A stretch of 64,000 bases of DNA, from contig CAVQWR010000006.1 in the NCBI GenBank assembly GCA_963717695.1, forward strand, positions 682,001-746,000, written 5' to 3'. The notes under the pieces were generated by a model. It was not told where the DNA came from. It ran no database searches and saw only the letters and a list, made by a program, of their open reading frames with translations. The position numbers and the translations under genes are program-made. The DNA is from CAIWHR01 sp963717695 (GTDB lineage: Bacteria > Pseudomonadota > Gammaproteobacteria > Burkholderiales > Casimicrobiaceae). Each line of letters begins with the position of its first letter. Position 1 is the stretch's first letter. Shown piece by piece: positions 27,620 to 40,593 of the stretch.

Positions 27620-27973
27620 TCAGAACTTCAGGCCGTCTTCGCGGGCCGCCTCGGCGAGCGCCTGGACGCGGCCGTGGTAGCGATATCCGGAGCGGTCGAA
27701 CGCCACCGCCTCGATGCCGAGCGCCTTCGCGCTGTCGGCGATGCGCTTGCCGACCACCGCCGCCGCCGCCTTGTTGCCGCCGTTCTTCACGTCCTTGCGC
27801 ACTTCCGCCTCGAGCGTCGACGCGCTGGCGAGCACCTTGTCGCCGGTCGGCGCGATGATCTGCGCGTAGATGTGGAGGTTGGAGCGGCTGACGACAAGCC
27901 GCGTCGCGCGCTGCAGGGCGATGCGCACCCGCGTCTTGCGGGAGCGGCGGACTCGAGCTTGCTTCTTGTTCAT
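27620..27973 (-). CDS. rplR: Ribosomal protein L18
   Basis: 117 residues from the ATG at 27973 (MNKKQARVRRSRKTRVRIA), intact. RLVVSRSNLHIYAQII and AFDRSGYRYHGRVQALAEAA are conserved 5S rRNA-binding L18 stretches. A longer in-frame reading upstream belongs to shifted rplF. Confidence 0.97.
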   Translation of the reverse strand: MNKKQARVRRSRKTRVRIALQRATRLVVSRSNLHIYAQIIAPTGDKVLASASTLEAEVRKDVKNGGNKAAAAVVGKRIADSAKALGIEAVAFDRSGYRYHGRVQALAEAAREDGLKF

Positions 27974-27999
27974 CGGCTGCCTCTCTTGCTTGTCCGGAG

Positions 28000-28529
28000 T
28001 TACTTCTTCTTCGTTTCCTTGATCACGACGCGCTCGTCGTGATAGCGCACGCCCTTGCCCTTGTACGGCTCGGGCGGGCGGTACGCGCGGATCTCGGCGG
28101 CCACCTGGCCGACCTGCTGCTTGTCGATGCCCTTGACGAGGATCTCGGTCTGCACCGGCGTCTCGACCTTGACGCCCTTCGGCATCGCTGTGCACGACCG
28201 GGTGCGAGAAGCCCAGCGACAGGTTGACCTTGTCGCCTGCGGCCTGCGCGCGGTAGCCGACGCCGACCAGCGTGAGCTTCTTCTCGAAGCCCGACGGTCA
28301 CGCCCTTCACCATGTTGGCGACCAGCGCGCGCAGCGTGCCGTGCATCGCGTTCGCCTCGGCGTTCGCCGCCTTGCACACCAGCGGGTCGCCGTCCTTCTC
28401 GATCGAGAGGTTCTCGCCGAACGCACGCGTCAGCGAGCCCAGCGGGCCCTTGACGGTGATCTCGCCGGGCGCGAGGGTGACTTCGACCTTGGGCGGCAGC
28501 GGAACCGGTTGATTGCCGATGCGCGACAT
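28000..28529 (-). CDS. rplF: Ribosomal protein L6 (two frame breaks)
   Basis: MSRIGNQPVPLPPKVEVTLA and ITVKGPLGSLTRAF lead to MVKGVTVG; an extra base near 28291 shifts the frame to FEKKLTLVGVGYRAQAAGDK and LSLGFSHPVV; a second extra base near 28189 returns it to MPKGVKVETPVQTEILVKG and RAYRPPEPYKGKGVRYHDE. Corrected length 175 residues. Confidence 0.94.
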
Positions 28530-28551
28530 GTCTTGCCTCTGTCCTTTTGCG

Positions 28552-28945
28552 TCAGGCGACGATGCAGAGCACTTCGCCGCCGACGCCGGTGGCGCGCGCC
28601 TTGCGGTCGGTCATCACGCCGCGCGACGTCGAGACGATGGCGATGCCCAGCCCGTTCATCACGCGCGGGATGTCGTCCTTGCCCTTGTAGATGCGCAGGC
28701 CCGGCTTCGAGACGCGCTCGATCTTCTCGATCACCGGGCGCCCGGCGTAGTACTTGAGCGCGATCTCGAGGACCGGCTTCTCCTCTGCCGGAGACCTTGA
28801 AGCCGTCGATGTAGCCCTCGTCCTTGAGGACCTTGGCGATCGCCAGCTTCACCTTCGACGACGGCATCGCGACGACGGTCTGCTCGACCATCTGCGCATT
28901 GCGGATGCGGGTCAGCATGTCGGCGATCGGATCAGTCATGCTCAT
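28552..28945 (-). CDS. rpsH: Ribosomal protein S8 (frame broken near 28788)
   Basis: MTDPIADMLTRIRNAQMV to DGYIDGFKVS-type N-terminus, one extra base in CTCTGCCGG (about 28786-28789), then EEKPVLEIALKYY, IEKIERVSKPGLRIYKG and TSRGVMTDRKARATGVGGE. Corrected length 130 residues. In E. coli S8 represses the spc operon. Confidence 0.94.
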
Positions 28946-28979
28946 GTTGTCACCTCACCTGCATTGGTCCGCATGGCGC

Positions 28980-29285
28980 CTACCAGCTGGCCTTGACGAC
29001 GCCGGGGATCTCGCCGCGCATCGCGAATTCGCGCAGCTTGTTGCGGCCGAGGCCGAACTTGCGGAAAAAGCCGCGCGGGCGGCCGGTAAGCGCGCAGCGG
29101 TTGCGCAGGCGCGTCGGGTTCGCGTTGCGCGGCAGCTGCTGGATCTTGAGCCGCGCCGCGAAGCGGTCCTCGTCGGACGCCTTCGTGTTGTCGACGATCG
29201 CCTCCAGCGCCTCGCGCTTCTTCGCGTACTTCTTGACCAGCGTGCGGCGCTTTTCGTCGCGGTTGATCAGGGACAGTTTCGCCAT
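28980..29285 (-). CDS. rpsN: Ribosomal protein S14
   Basis: 101 residues, intact, zinc-independent form (no CXXC pairs). MAKLSLINRDEKRRTLVKKY, ALTGRPRGFFRKFGLGRNKL, EFAMRGEIPGVVKASW. Confidence 0.97.
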   Translation of the reverse strand: MAKLSLINRDEKRRTLVKKYAKKREALEAIVDNTKASDEDRFAARLKIQQLPRNANPTRLRNRCALTGRPRGFFRKFGLGRNKLREFAMRGEIPGVVKASW

Positions 29286-29293
29286 GTGCGTCC

Positions 29294-29837
29294 TCAGTTC
29301 TTGAACGGGAACTGGAACGCGGCGAGCAGCGCCTTGGCTTCGGCGTCGGTCTTCGCGGTCGTGGTGATCGTGATGTTCATGCCCCGGACCGCGTCGATCT
29401 TGTCGTACTCGATCTCGGGGAAGATGATCTGTTCCTTGACGCCCATGTTGTAGTTGCCGCGGCCGTCGAACGAGCGCCCCGACACGCCGCGGAAGTCGCG
29501 CACGCGCGGCAGCGCGATCGTGATCAGGCGGTCGAGGAATTCGTACATGCGGTCCTGGCGCAGCGTCACCATGCAGCCGATCGGATAGCCCTCGCGGATC
29601 TTGAATCCGGCGATGGCCTTGCGTCGCCTTGGTGATCACGGGCTTCTGGCCGGACGATCTTCTGCATGTCGCCGACGGCGTTGTCGAGCAGCTTCTTGTC
29701 GCCGATCGCCTCGCCGACGCCCATGTTGAGGACGATCTTCGTCGATGCGCGGCACTTCCATCGCCGACTTGTACCCGAACTGCTTCGTCAGCGCGGGCAC
29801 GACTTCCTTGCGTGTAGATTTCCTTGAGGCGGGCCAT
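29294..29837 (-). CDS. rplE: Ribosomal protein L5 (four frame breaks)
   Basis: 544 bp, exactly 180 codons plus four extra bases. MARLKEIY, break near 29813; VVPALTKQFGYKSAMEVPRI, break near 29743; LNMGVGEAIGDKKLLDNAVG, break near 29651; GQKPVITKA, break near 29624; KAIAGFKIREGYPIG, then MVTLRQDRMYEFLDRL to FQFPFKN intact. Corrected length 179 residues, the family value. Confidence 0.93.
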
Positions 29838-29856
29838 GATCTCATTCGTCCGGTTG

Positions 29857-30175
29857 TCACGAGCCCAGGAGCTCGCCGTTGGACTTGAAGAAGCGGACCT
29901 TGCGGCCGTCCTCGAGCACGCGGATGCCGACGCGGTCGGCCTTCTGCGTCACCGGGATTCCAGACGCGACGTTCGAGACGTGGATCGGCATCTCCTTGGT
30001 GACGATGCCGCCCTGCTGGTTCTTCATCGGGTTCGGGCGCTGGTGCTTCTTCACCTGGTTGATGCCGGTCGACGATCACGTGCTCGGCGATCGACGACGG
30101 CGTGACGTCGCCGCGCTTGCCCTTGTCGCGGCCGGCGATCACGACGACGTTGTCGCCTTTCTTGATCTTGCGCAT
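29857..30175 (-). CDS. rplX: Ribosomal protein L24 (three indels)
   Basis: MRKIKKGDNVVVIAGRDKGK (KOW motif), extra base near 30067, then INQVKKHQRPNPMKNQQGGI and MPIHVSNVA; one missing base near 29963 and one extra near 29957 make a short out-of-frame patch before VTQKADRVGIRVLEDGRKV. Corrected length 105 residues. Confidence 0.92.
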
Positions 30176-30186
30176 CTCGTTCTCCG

Positions 30187-30555
30187 TTACAGCACTTCCG
30201 GCGCCAGCGACACGATCTTCATGAACCGCTCGGTGCGCAGCTCGCGCGTGACCGGCCCGAAGATGCGGGTGCCGATCGGCTCGAGCTTGGGGTTGAGCAG
30301 CACGGCGGCGTTGCTGTCGAAGCGGAGCGCGCGCCGTCGTCGCGGCGCACGCCGTGGCGGGTGCGCACGACGACGGCGTTGTAGATCTCGCCCTTCTTGA
30401 CGCGGCCGCGGGGCGCGGCGTCCTTGATGCGAGACCTTGATCACGTCGCCGATGTGCGGCGTACCGGCGCTTGCTGCCGCCCAGCACCTTGATACACATG
30501 ACCGGCGCGCGCCGGTGTTATCGGCGACGTCCAGCACCGACTGCATCTGGATCAT
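30187..30555 (-). CDS. rplN: Ribosomal protein L14 (four compensating indels)
   Basis: Net length is the family value, 122 residues, but the frame is wrong in the middle. MIQMQSVLDVADNTGAR, missing base near 30504; CIKVLGGSKRRYA, extra base near 30458; HIGDVIKVS, extra base near 30429; KKGEIYNAVVVRTRHGVRRD in the third frame, missing base near 30329; RFDSNAAVLLNPKLEPIGTR to the stop. First gene of the spc operon. Confidence 0.92.
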   Translation of the reverse strand: MIQMQSVLDVADNTGARRSCVSRCWAAASAGTPHIGDVIKVSHQGRRAPRPRQEGRDLQRRRRAHPPRRAPRRRRALRFDSNAAVLLNPKLEPIGTRIFGPVTRELRTERFMKIVSLAPEVL

Positions 30556-30725
30556 TGCTGCTTCTCCAACTTTATCCGCGTTGCCCGCCGCCGCCGGTGC
30601 TCGTCGCTTCGGCGACGGTGGCCGGTGCTGCTGCGGCCAGTTTTGGACCCCGTTCGGGGAGGGACCGCGGCGCTACGCTGGATCGCGCAGCTAGGTCATG
30701 TGCCGCGGCAGGCGACAAACAGAAA

Positions 30726-31100
30726 TTATGACAGGAATTGCCGCATTCTGCGCAAGCCCCTTGCTACCGGCGGGGCATCGCGCCCCGACCGGGTCAGATC
30801 GACCTTCGCCTTCTCGATCACCCGGCTCACCCGCCACGCCTTGGTCTTGGCGAGCTTGCGGCACGGCCTCGATCTCGACCAGGTCGCCTTCCTTGCACTC
30901 GTTGTTCTCGTCGTGCGCGTGGTACTTGCTGGACTTGGTGACGATCTTGCCGTAGAGCGCGTGCTTGACCCGCCGCTCGACCAGCACGGTGACCGTCTTG
31001 TCCATCTTGTCGCTGACGACGCGGCCGGTGAGCGTCTGCAGATCGCCTTGCGCGTCGCCACCGTGCCCGCCTGTACGTTCGCTGCCGCTTGCTCGTTCAT
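30726..31100 (-). CDS. rpsQ: Ribosomal protein S17 (frame breaks, C-terminus uncertain)
   Basis: N-terminus MNEQAAANVQAGTVATRKA, a break near 31039, then the core LTGRVVSDKMDKTVTVLVER and YHAHDENNECKEGDLVEIEA, an extra base near 30865, then KLAKTKAWRVSRVIEKAK. The open frame continues to 30726, giving 124 residues against about 90 in the family. One more indel at GATCTGA (about 30797) would end it at 30794, close to the usual end. Last gene of the S10 operon. Confidence 0.88.
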   Translation of the reverse strand: MNEQAAANVQAGTVATRKAICRRSPAASSATRWTRRSPCWSSGGSSTRSTARSSPSPASTTRTTRTTSARKATWSRSRPCRKLAKTKAWRVSRVIEKAKVDLTRSGRDAPPVARGLRRMRQFLS

Positions 31101-31134
31101 GCCATGCCTCTTGGTGTCGTCTGGCCCGTCGCGG

Positions 31135-31335
31135 TCATGCCGCGTCGGCCTTCTGGCGCATCAGGGTGCGCACGCGCGCGATGTTCCGGCGCACGTCCTT
31201 CAGCTTGCAGGTGTTGGTGAGCTGCTGGGTGGCCTTCTGCATGCGCAGGCCGAACTGCTCCTTCAGCAGCGCGTCGAGCTCGGTCTTGAGCTCGGCCGGC
31301 GACTTCGCCGCGAGCGCCTTCCTTGGTTTCTGCAT
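31135..31335 (-). CDS. rpmC: Ribosomal protein L29
   Basis: 66 residues. LAAKSPAELKTELDALLKEQ, FGLRMQKATQQLTNT, RRNIARVRTLMRQ. The first few residues (MQKPRK) differ from the usual MKxxEL and could hide compensating indels. Confidence 0.92.
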   Translation of the reverse strand: MQKPRKALAAKSPAELKTELDALLKEQFGLRMQKATQQLTNTCKLKDVRRNIARVRTLMRQKADAA

Positions 31336-31355
31336 ATCTTCATCATCGTTCTCCG

Positions 31356-31756
31356 TCAGCCGCCGATCAGGCGGTGCACGAACGTCGTCCGGATCGGCAG
31401 CTTGGCCGCGGCCAGCGCGAACGCCTCGCGCGCGAGCGATCTCCTCCACGCCGTCCATCTCGTAGAGCACCTTGCCGGGCAGGATCTCGGCGACGTAGTA
31501 CTCCGGGTTGCCCTTGCCGTTGCCCATCCGCACTTCGGCGGGCTTCTGCGAGATCGGCTTGTCCGGGAAGATGCGGATCCAGATGCGGCCGCCGCGCTTG
31601 ATGTGGCGCGTCATCGCCCGCCGCGCCGCCTCGATCTGGCGCGCCGTGAGGCGGCCGCGGCCGGTGGCCTTGAGGCCGTACTCGCCGAAGCTCACCTTGT
31701 TGCCGACGGTCGCAACGCCCTTGTTGCGGCCCTTCTGCTCCTTGCGGTACTTCCTT

Positions 31757-31773
<17 letters not shown>
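31356..31773 (-). CDS. rplP: Ribosomal protein L16 (frame broken near 31430)
   Basis: MLQPARRKYRKEQKGRNKGV, ATGRGRLTARQIEAARRAMT and GNGKGNPEYYVAEILPGKVL are in frame to DGVEEIA. There CGCGCGCGAGCGAT carries one extra base, or a four-base duplication GCGA. The correct tail AFALAAAKLPIRTTFVHRL follows to the stop at 31356. Start overlaps the end of rpsC by 17 bp. Confidence 0.93.
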
Positions 31774-32480
<707 letters not shown>

Positions 32481-32489
32481 GCGCGTTCC

Positions 32490-32830
32490 CTATTTTTTGC
32501 CGTCGCCACGGTGACGTGGATGTGGCAGGTCTGCTTCATGATCATGTTGCCGCGGCCCTTCGCGCGCGCGGTGAAGCGCCGCAGGCTCTCGGCCTTGTCG
32601 ACGCAGATCGTCTTCACGCGGAGCTCGTCGACGTCGGCGCCGTCGTTGTGCTCGGCGTTGGCGATCGCGGACTCCAGCACCTTCTTGATGATCACGGCGC
32701 CCTTCTTCGGGCTGAACGCGAGGACGTTCAGCGCCTGTCCGACCGGAAGGCCGCGGATCTGGTCGGCGACGAGCCGGCCCTTCTGGGCCGACAGGCGCAC
32801 GCCGCGCAGGATTGCATAGGTTTCCATCAT
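32490..32830 (-). CDS. rplV: Ribosomal protein L22 (one missing base at the 3' end)
   Basis: MMETYAILRGVRLSAQKGRL, ALNVLAFSPKKGAVIIKKVL, RAKGRGNMIMKQTCHIHVTV. One missing base near 32507 removes the stop; with it restored the protein ends VGDGKK and TAG at 32490. Without it L22 reads on into rpsC. Corrected length 113 residues. Confidence 0.94.
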
Positions 32831-32838
32831 GTCGTCCC

Positions 32839-33133
32839 CTACTTTCTCGGTGCGCGCGGGCGCCGCGACCTTCTTGTCGGACGAATGGCCCTTGAAGGTG
32901 CGCGTCAGCGCGAACTCGCCGAGCTTGTGGCCGACCATGTTTTCGGACACATAGACCGGGATGTGCTGCTTGCCGTTGTGCACGGCGATCGTCAGGCCGA
33001 CGAAATCGGGCGTGATCGTCGAGCGCCGCGACCAGGTCTTGATCGGCTTCTTGTCGTTGACCGCACGCGCTGCCTCGACCTTGCGCAGCAGGTGGTCATC
33101 GACGAACGGACCCTTCTTGATCGAACGTGCCAT
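32839..33133 (-). CDS. rpsS: Ribosomal protein S19 (one extra base at the 3' end)
   Basis: MARSIKKGPFVDDHLLRKVE, STITPDFVGLTIAVHNGKQH, ENMVGHKLGEFALTRTFKGH. An extra base just before the TAG at 32839 makes S19 appear fused to L22. Corrected length 97 residues with a short Ala-rich tail. Confidence 0.94.
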
Positions 33134-33149
33134 TTCTCGTTGCCCTCAA

Positions 33150-33975
33150 TTAGCCCTTGTTCGCGTGGCGGCGCCGCACGATCATCGAGTCGGTGCGCTT
33201 GTTCTTGCGCGTCTTGTAGCCCTTGGTCGGCGTGCCCCACGGCGAGACCGGATGGCCGCCGCCGTTGGTGCGCCCGCCGTGCGGGTGGTCGACCGGATTC
33301 ATCGCAGATGCCGCGCACCGTCGGACGGATGCCGCGCCAGCGGTTGGCGCCGGCCTTGCCGATCGAGCGCAGGCTGTGCTCCTCGTTGCCGACTTCGCCG
33401 ATCACCGCGCGGCAGTCGACGTGCACGCGGCGGATTTCGCCGGAGCGAAGCCGCAGCTGCGCGTACGCGCCTTCGCGCGCGAGCAGCTGCACCGCGGCGC
33501 CCGCCGAGCGCGCGATCTGCGCGCCCTTGCCCGGCTGCATCTCGATGCAGTGCACCGTCGTGCCGACCGGGATGTTGCGCAGCGGCAGGCAGTTGCCCGG
33601 CTTGATCGGGGCTTCGGCGCCGGAGATGAGCTGCGTGCCGACCGTGACGCCGCGCGGCGCGATGATGTAGCGGCGCTCGCCGTCGGCGTAGAGCAGGAGC
33701 GCAAGGTGCGCGCTGCGGTTCGGGTCGTACTCGAGACGCTCGACCTTGGCGGCGATGCCGTCCTTGTTGCGGCGGAAGTCGACGATCCGGTAGTGCTGCT
33801 TGTGGCCGCCGCCCTTGTGCCGCATCGTGATGTGGCCGTTGTTGTTGCGGCCCGATCCGCGCTTCTGGCTCTCGGTCAGCGCGTCGACCGGCGGACCCTT
33901 GTGCAGGTTCGGATGGACGACCTTGACCAGCGCGCGCCGGCCCGGCGATGTCGGTTTTACTTTTTGGAGTGGCAT
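33150..33975 (-). CDS. rplB: Ribosomal protein L2 (frame broken near 33305)
   Basis: MPLQKVKPTSPGRRALVKVV, RHKGGGHKQHYRIVDFRRNK, NRWRGIRPTVRG; an extra base near 33305 shifts the essential C-terminus, which should read AMNPVDHPHGGRTNGGGHPV, SPWGTPTKGYKTRKNKRTDS and end at 33150. The conserved peptidyl-transferase-proximal histidine (in VDHPHGG) is present. Corrected length 274 residues. Confidence 0.95.
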
Positions 33976-34053
33976 GTTAGGTCTCCCGCCGGGCCGCCCA
34001 AGGCAGACCGGCGCCCCCTAGGGGGCAGCGAACGAAGTGAGCTTCGGGGGAGG

Positions 34054-34366
34054 TCATTTCTCCGCCCCGAAGTTGATTTCCTGGCCGGCCTTGAGGCAGA
34101 CGTACGCCTTCTTCCAGCCGCGACGGCGGCCCGTGAAGCGGCCGAAGCGCTTGGTCTTGCCGCCGACGTTGGCGATCTGGACGCTGTCGACCTCGACCTT
34201 CCACATCGCCTCGACGGCGGCCTTCACCTCAGGCTTGGTCGCGTCGCGCAATGACCTTGAAGATGATCTGGTTGTGCTTCTCGCCGATCTGCGTCGCCTT
34301 TTCCGAAATGACGGGGGCGAGCAGCACGACCGCGAGGCGCTCGGAGTTGTATCTGACGGTGGTCAT
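34054..34366 (-). CDS. rplW: Ribosomal protein L23 (frame broken near 34250)
   Basis: MTTVRYNSERLAVVLLAPVI, SEKATQIGEKHNQIIFKV, one extra base near 34249-34251, then RDATKPEVKAAVEAMWKVEV and GRRRGWKKAYVCLKAGQEIN. Corrected length 103 residues. L23 forms the tunnel-exit docking site for nascent-chain factors. Start overlaps the rplD stop. Confidence 0.94.
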
Positions 34367-34987
34367 GCCAGCATCTCCTCGAATTGCGCGACGGCGGCCT
34401 TGGTGAGCAGCACGTTGTGGAAACGGACGAGGCTCACCGGATCGACCTCGCGGGCCTCCAGCACGAGCACATTGGGCAGGTTGCGCGAGGACAGGAACAC
34501 GTTCTCGTCGAGCGTATCGGTCACCACGAGCGTGTTGCCCGTGAGGCCCAGCGCCTTCATCTTCTGCGCGAAGAGCTTGGTCTTCGGCGCGTCAAGCGCA
34601 AGGCTCTCGACCACCGACAGCCGGTCCTCGCGGACGAGCTGCGACAGGATCGACGCGATGCCCGCGCGATACATCTTGCGGTTGATCTTCTGCGAGAAGT
34701 TCTCGTCGGGCGAGCTCGGGAAGATCTTGCCGCCGCCGCGCCACAGCGGGCTGTTGGCCTGGCCCGCGCGTGCGCGTCCGGTGCCCTTCTGCGCCCACGG
34801 CTTCTTGTGCGACTTGTTGACGTCGGCGCGGCCCTTCTGCTTGCGGTTGCCGCTGCCGCGCATTCGCCTGGTACGCCGTGACGAGCTGGTGGATCAGCGA
34901 TTCGTTGTAGTCACGCGCGAACAGCGCGTCCGAGCCCGCGACGGTCGACGCCGCCTGACCCTTGTCGTTGATGAGCTTGAGATCCAT
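34363..34987 (-). CDS. rplD: Ribosomal protein L4 (frame broken near 34855)
   Basis: MDLKLINDKGQAASTV, HQLVTAYQANAR, one extra base in GCTGCCGCGC (about 34855), then SGNRKQKGRADVNKSHKKPW, QKGTGRARAGQANSPLWRGG and the rest to 34363. Corrected length 207 residues. L4 controls the S10 operon in E. coli. This is the last broken gene of the dense indel stretch. Confidence 0.95.
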
Positions 34988-34989
34988 CG

Positions 34990-35649
34990 TCAGGCCCCCT
35001 TCTTCGCCGGCGTCTTCACGGCCGGGCGGACGATGATGTGGCCGCCGTCGGCGCCGGGCACGCAGCCCTTCACCAGCAGCAGGCCGCGCTCGCCGTCGAC
35101 GCGGACGACCTTCAGCGTCTGCGCGGTGCGCCGGACATTGCCGAGCTGTCCTGCCATGCGCTTGCCGGGGAACACGCGGCCCGGGTCCTGCGCCATGCCG
35201 ATCGAGCCCGGCACGTTGTGCGAGCGCGAGTTGCCGTGCGACGCGCGGTTCGAGCTGAAGTGGTGACGCTTGATCACGCCGGAGAAGCCCCTGCCCTTCG
35301 TCGTGCCAGTGACGTCGACCAGCTCGCCCACCTTGAACGCGGTGTCGAGCGCGATCGTCGCGCCGACCTTGAGCTCGCCGATCTCGGCGGGCGCCGCGGG
35401 AAATTCGCGCAGCAGCTCGCCGGCCTCGACCCCCGCCTTGGCGAGATGCCCGGCCTGCGGCTTCGCGACGCGCGAGGCGCGGCGCTTGCCGTAGGTGACC
35501 TGCACGGCCGAATAGCCGTCGATCTCGGCGGTCTTGATCTGCGTGACGCGGTTGTTGGCGACGTCGAGCACCGTCACCGGGACGGACGCGCCGTCGTCGG
35601 TGAAGATCCGCGTCATGCCGATCTTCCGTCCTACCATTCCGAATGACAT
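34990..35649 (-). CDS. rplC: Ribosomal protein L3
   Basis: 219 residues, intact. MSFGMVGRKIGMTRIFTDDG, KGRGFSGVIKRHHFSSNRAS, QDPGRVFPGKRMAGQLGN. Two bases upstream of rplD. Confidence 0.98.
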   Translation of the reverse strand: MSFGMVGRKIGMTRIFTDDGASVPVTVLDVANNRVTQIKTAEIDGYSAVQVTYGKRRASRVAKPQAGHLAKAGVEAGELLREFPAAPAEIGELKVGATIALDTAFKVGELVDVTGTTKGRGFSGVIKRHHFSSNRASHGNSRSHNVPGSIGMAQDPGRVFPGKRMAGQLGNVRRTAQTLKVVRVDGERGLLLVKGCVPGADGGHIIVRPAVKTPAKKGA

Positions 35650-35754
35650 TTTCGTATTCCTTGGTTTTCCAAGTTAACGCCGCAGATTGCGATTGACCGG
35701 CGGCTCACGTTTTGCTGCAACTTCGACTGCAGATGCTTCTGCTGCGGCGATCTC

Positions 35755-36066
35755 CTACTGCAGCTTGATCTCGACGTCGACACCCGCCGGCAGGTCGAGC
35801 TTCATCAGCTGGTCGACGGTCTTGTCGGTCGGGTCGATGATGTCCATCAGGCGCAGATGCGTGCGGATCTCGAACTGGTCGCGCGAGGTCTTGTTGACGT
35901 GCGGCGAGCGCAGCACGTCGTAGCGCTCGATCTTCGTCGGCAGCGGCACCGGGCCGCGCACGACGGCGCCCGAGCGCTTCGCCGTCTCCACGATCTCCAT
36001 GGCCGACTGGTCGATCAGCTTGTAATCGAACGCCTTCAGCCGGATGCGGATTCTCTGATTTTGCAT
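35755..36066 (-). CDS. rpsJ: Ribosomal protein S10 (NusE)
   Basis: 103 residues, intact. MQNQRIRIRLKAFDYKLIDQ, VRGPVPLPTKIERYDVLRSP, DQFEIRTHLRLMDIIDPTDK. First gene of the S10 operon, read after tufA across a 115-bp spacer that holds a strong stem-loop. Confidence 0.98.
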   Translation of the reverse strand: MQNQRIRIRLKAFDYKLIDQSAMEIVETAKRSGAVVRGPVPLPTKIERYDVLRSPHVNKTSRDQFEIRTHLRLMDIIDPTDKTVDQLMKLDLPAGVDVEIKLQ

Positions 36067-36085
36067 GGTCCCAACTTTCGTTTGT

Positions 36086-36115
36086 CGGCCGAAAGTGAAA
36101 ACCTACTTTCGGCCG
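36086..36115 (-). other. Stem-loop upstream of rpsJ (one of three related hairpins)
   Basis: Perfect 11-bp arms CGGCCGAAAGT (36086-36096) and ACTTTCGGCCG (36105-36115), 8-base loop. No T run follows in either direction. Same design as the hairpins at 40099-40128 and 61355-61384. Lies 20 bp upstream of the rpsJ start. Confidence 0.8.
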
Positions 36116-36118
36116 GGT

Positions 36119-37374
<1,256 letters not shown>

Positions 37375-37406
37375 CATTTACCTCGATATCGGAGTGTCAG
37401 ACTGCG

Positions 37407-39500
<2,094 letters not shown>

Positions 39501-39570
39501 GATGTTCACTGTCAGAAGGTTGTTCGTTGGGTGTCGGATTCGGTCGGGTGTCCCGCGCCGGGAGCGCCGC

Positions 39571-39600
39571 CGCCGGCGCATTCACACGGAATGCGCGGCG
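39571..39600 (-). other. Stem-loop between rpsG and fusA
   Basis: Arms GCGCATTC (39576-39583) and GAATGCGC (39589-39596), extended by CGCC/GGCG with one bulge. No T run, so more likely an RNA processing or regulatory structure than a terminator. Confidence 0.55.
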
Positions 39601-39615
39601 CGTCGGACCTGGCGG

Positions 39616-40086
39616 CTAGAACCGGAAGTGGCTGAACGCCTTGTTGGCCTCGGCCATGCGGTGGACTTCTTCCCGCTTCTTGACCGCGCCGCCGCGCCCT
39701 TCGGCCGCTTCGAGCAGCTCCGCCGCGAGGCGCTGCCCCATCGACTTCTCGCCGCGCTTGCGCGCCGCTTCGCGCAGCCAGCGCATGGCGAGCGCCATCC
39801 GCCGCACGGGGCGGACTTCAACCGGGACCTGGAAATTGGCGCCGCCGACGCGGCGGCTCTTGACCTCGACCATGGGCCGCGTGTTCGCGAGCGCCTGGTT
39901 GAAGATCTCGAGCGGATCCTTGCCGCCCTTCTTCGCGATCGACTCGAACGCGCCGTACAGGATGCGCTCCGCCACCGACTTCTTGCCGGCGGTCATCAGC
40001 ACGTTGACGAACTTGGCGACATCACCCGAGCCGAACTTCGGATCGGGAAGAATCTCGCGCTTGGCTACTTCTCTGCGTCGGGGCAT
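39616..40086 (-). CDS. rpsG: Ribosomal protein S7
   Basis: 156 residues, intact. MPRRREVAKREILPDPKFGS, FVNVLMTAGKKSVAERILYG, RPMVEVKSRRVGGANFQVPV. The ATG is preceded by GGAG, itself just after a stem-loop. Confidence 0.98.
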   Translation of the reverse strand: MPRRREVAKREILPDPKFGSGDVAKFVNVLMTAGKKSVAERILYGAFESIAKKGGKDPLEIFNQALANTRPMVEVKSRRVGGANFQVPVEVRPVRRMALAMRWLREAARKRGEKSMGQRLAAELLEAAEGRGGAVKKREEVHRMAEANKAFSHFRF

Positions 40087-40098
40087 GAAATCTCCATT

Positions 40099-40128
40099 CG
40101 GCCAAAACTGAAAACCTGCTTTTGGCCG
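40099..40128 (-). other. Stem-loop upstream of rpsG (one of three related hairpins)
   Basis: Arms CGGCCAAAA (40099-40107) and TTTTGGCCG (40120-40128), 12-base loop with the TGAAAACCT core also found at 36086-36115. Ends 13 bp before the rpsG start, just upstream of the ribosome binding site GGAG. Confidence 0.78.
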
Positions 40129-40215
40129 GAGGGTTTACCGTTGACTCGCAGGCTCATCTGCCAACTCATTTGGCAACCGATGCCTGACGATTCAACGCAA
40201 AAAATCAACGAATGC

Positions 40216-40593
40216 TCAGGCGGCCTTCGGCTTCTTCGCGCCGTACTTCGACCGCGCCTGCTTGCGGTCCTTGACGCCTGCGGTGTCGAGGCTGCCGCGG
40301 ACCATGTGATAGCGCACGCCCGGCAGGTCCTTCACGCGGCCGCCGCGGATCAGCACGACCGAGTGCTCCTGCAGGTTGTGGCCTTCGCCGCCGATGTAGC
40401 TGATCACCTCGAAGCCGTTGGTGAGGCGGACCTTCGCGACCTTGCGCAGCGCGGAGTTCGGCTTCTTCGGCGTGGTCACGTAGACGCGCGTGCACACGCC
40501 GCGCTTCTGCGGGCTCTGCTGCAGCGCCGGCACCTTGCTTTTCGATACGGCGGGGGCACGGCCCTTCCGCACGAGCTGATTGATGGTTGGCAT
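40216..40593 (-). CDS. rpsL: Ribosomal protein S12
   Basis: 125 residues, intact. MPTINQLVRKGRAPAVSKSK, TTPKKPNSALRKVAKVRLTN, GGRVKDLPGVRYHMVRGSLD. Both lysines where streptomycin-resistance changes usually occur (in PKKPNS and RVKDLPG) are wild type. First gene of the str operon. Confidence 0.98.
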   Translation of the reverse strand: MPTINQLVRKGRAPAVSKSKVPALQQSPQKRGVCTRVYVTTPKKPNSALRKVAKVRLTNGFEVISYIGGEGHNLQEHSVVLIRGGRVKDLPGVRYHMVRGSLDTAGVKDRKQARSKYGAKKPKAA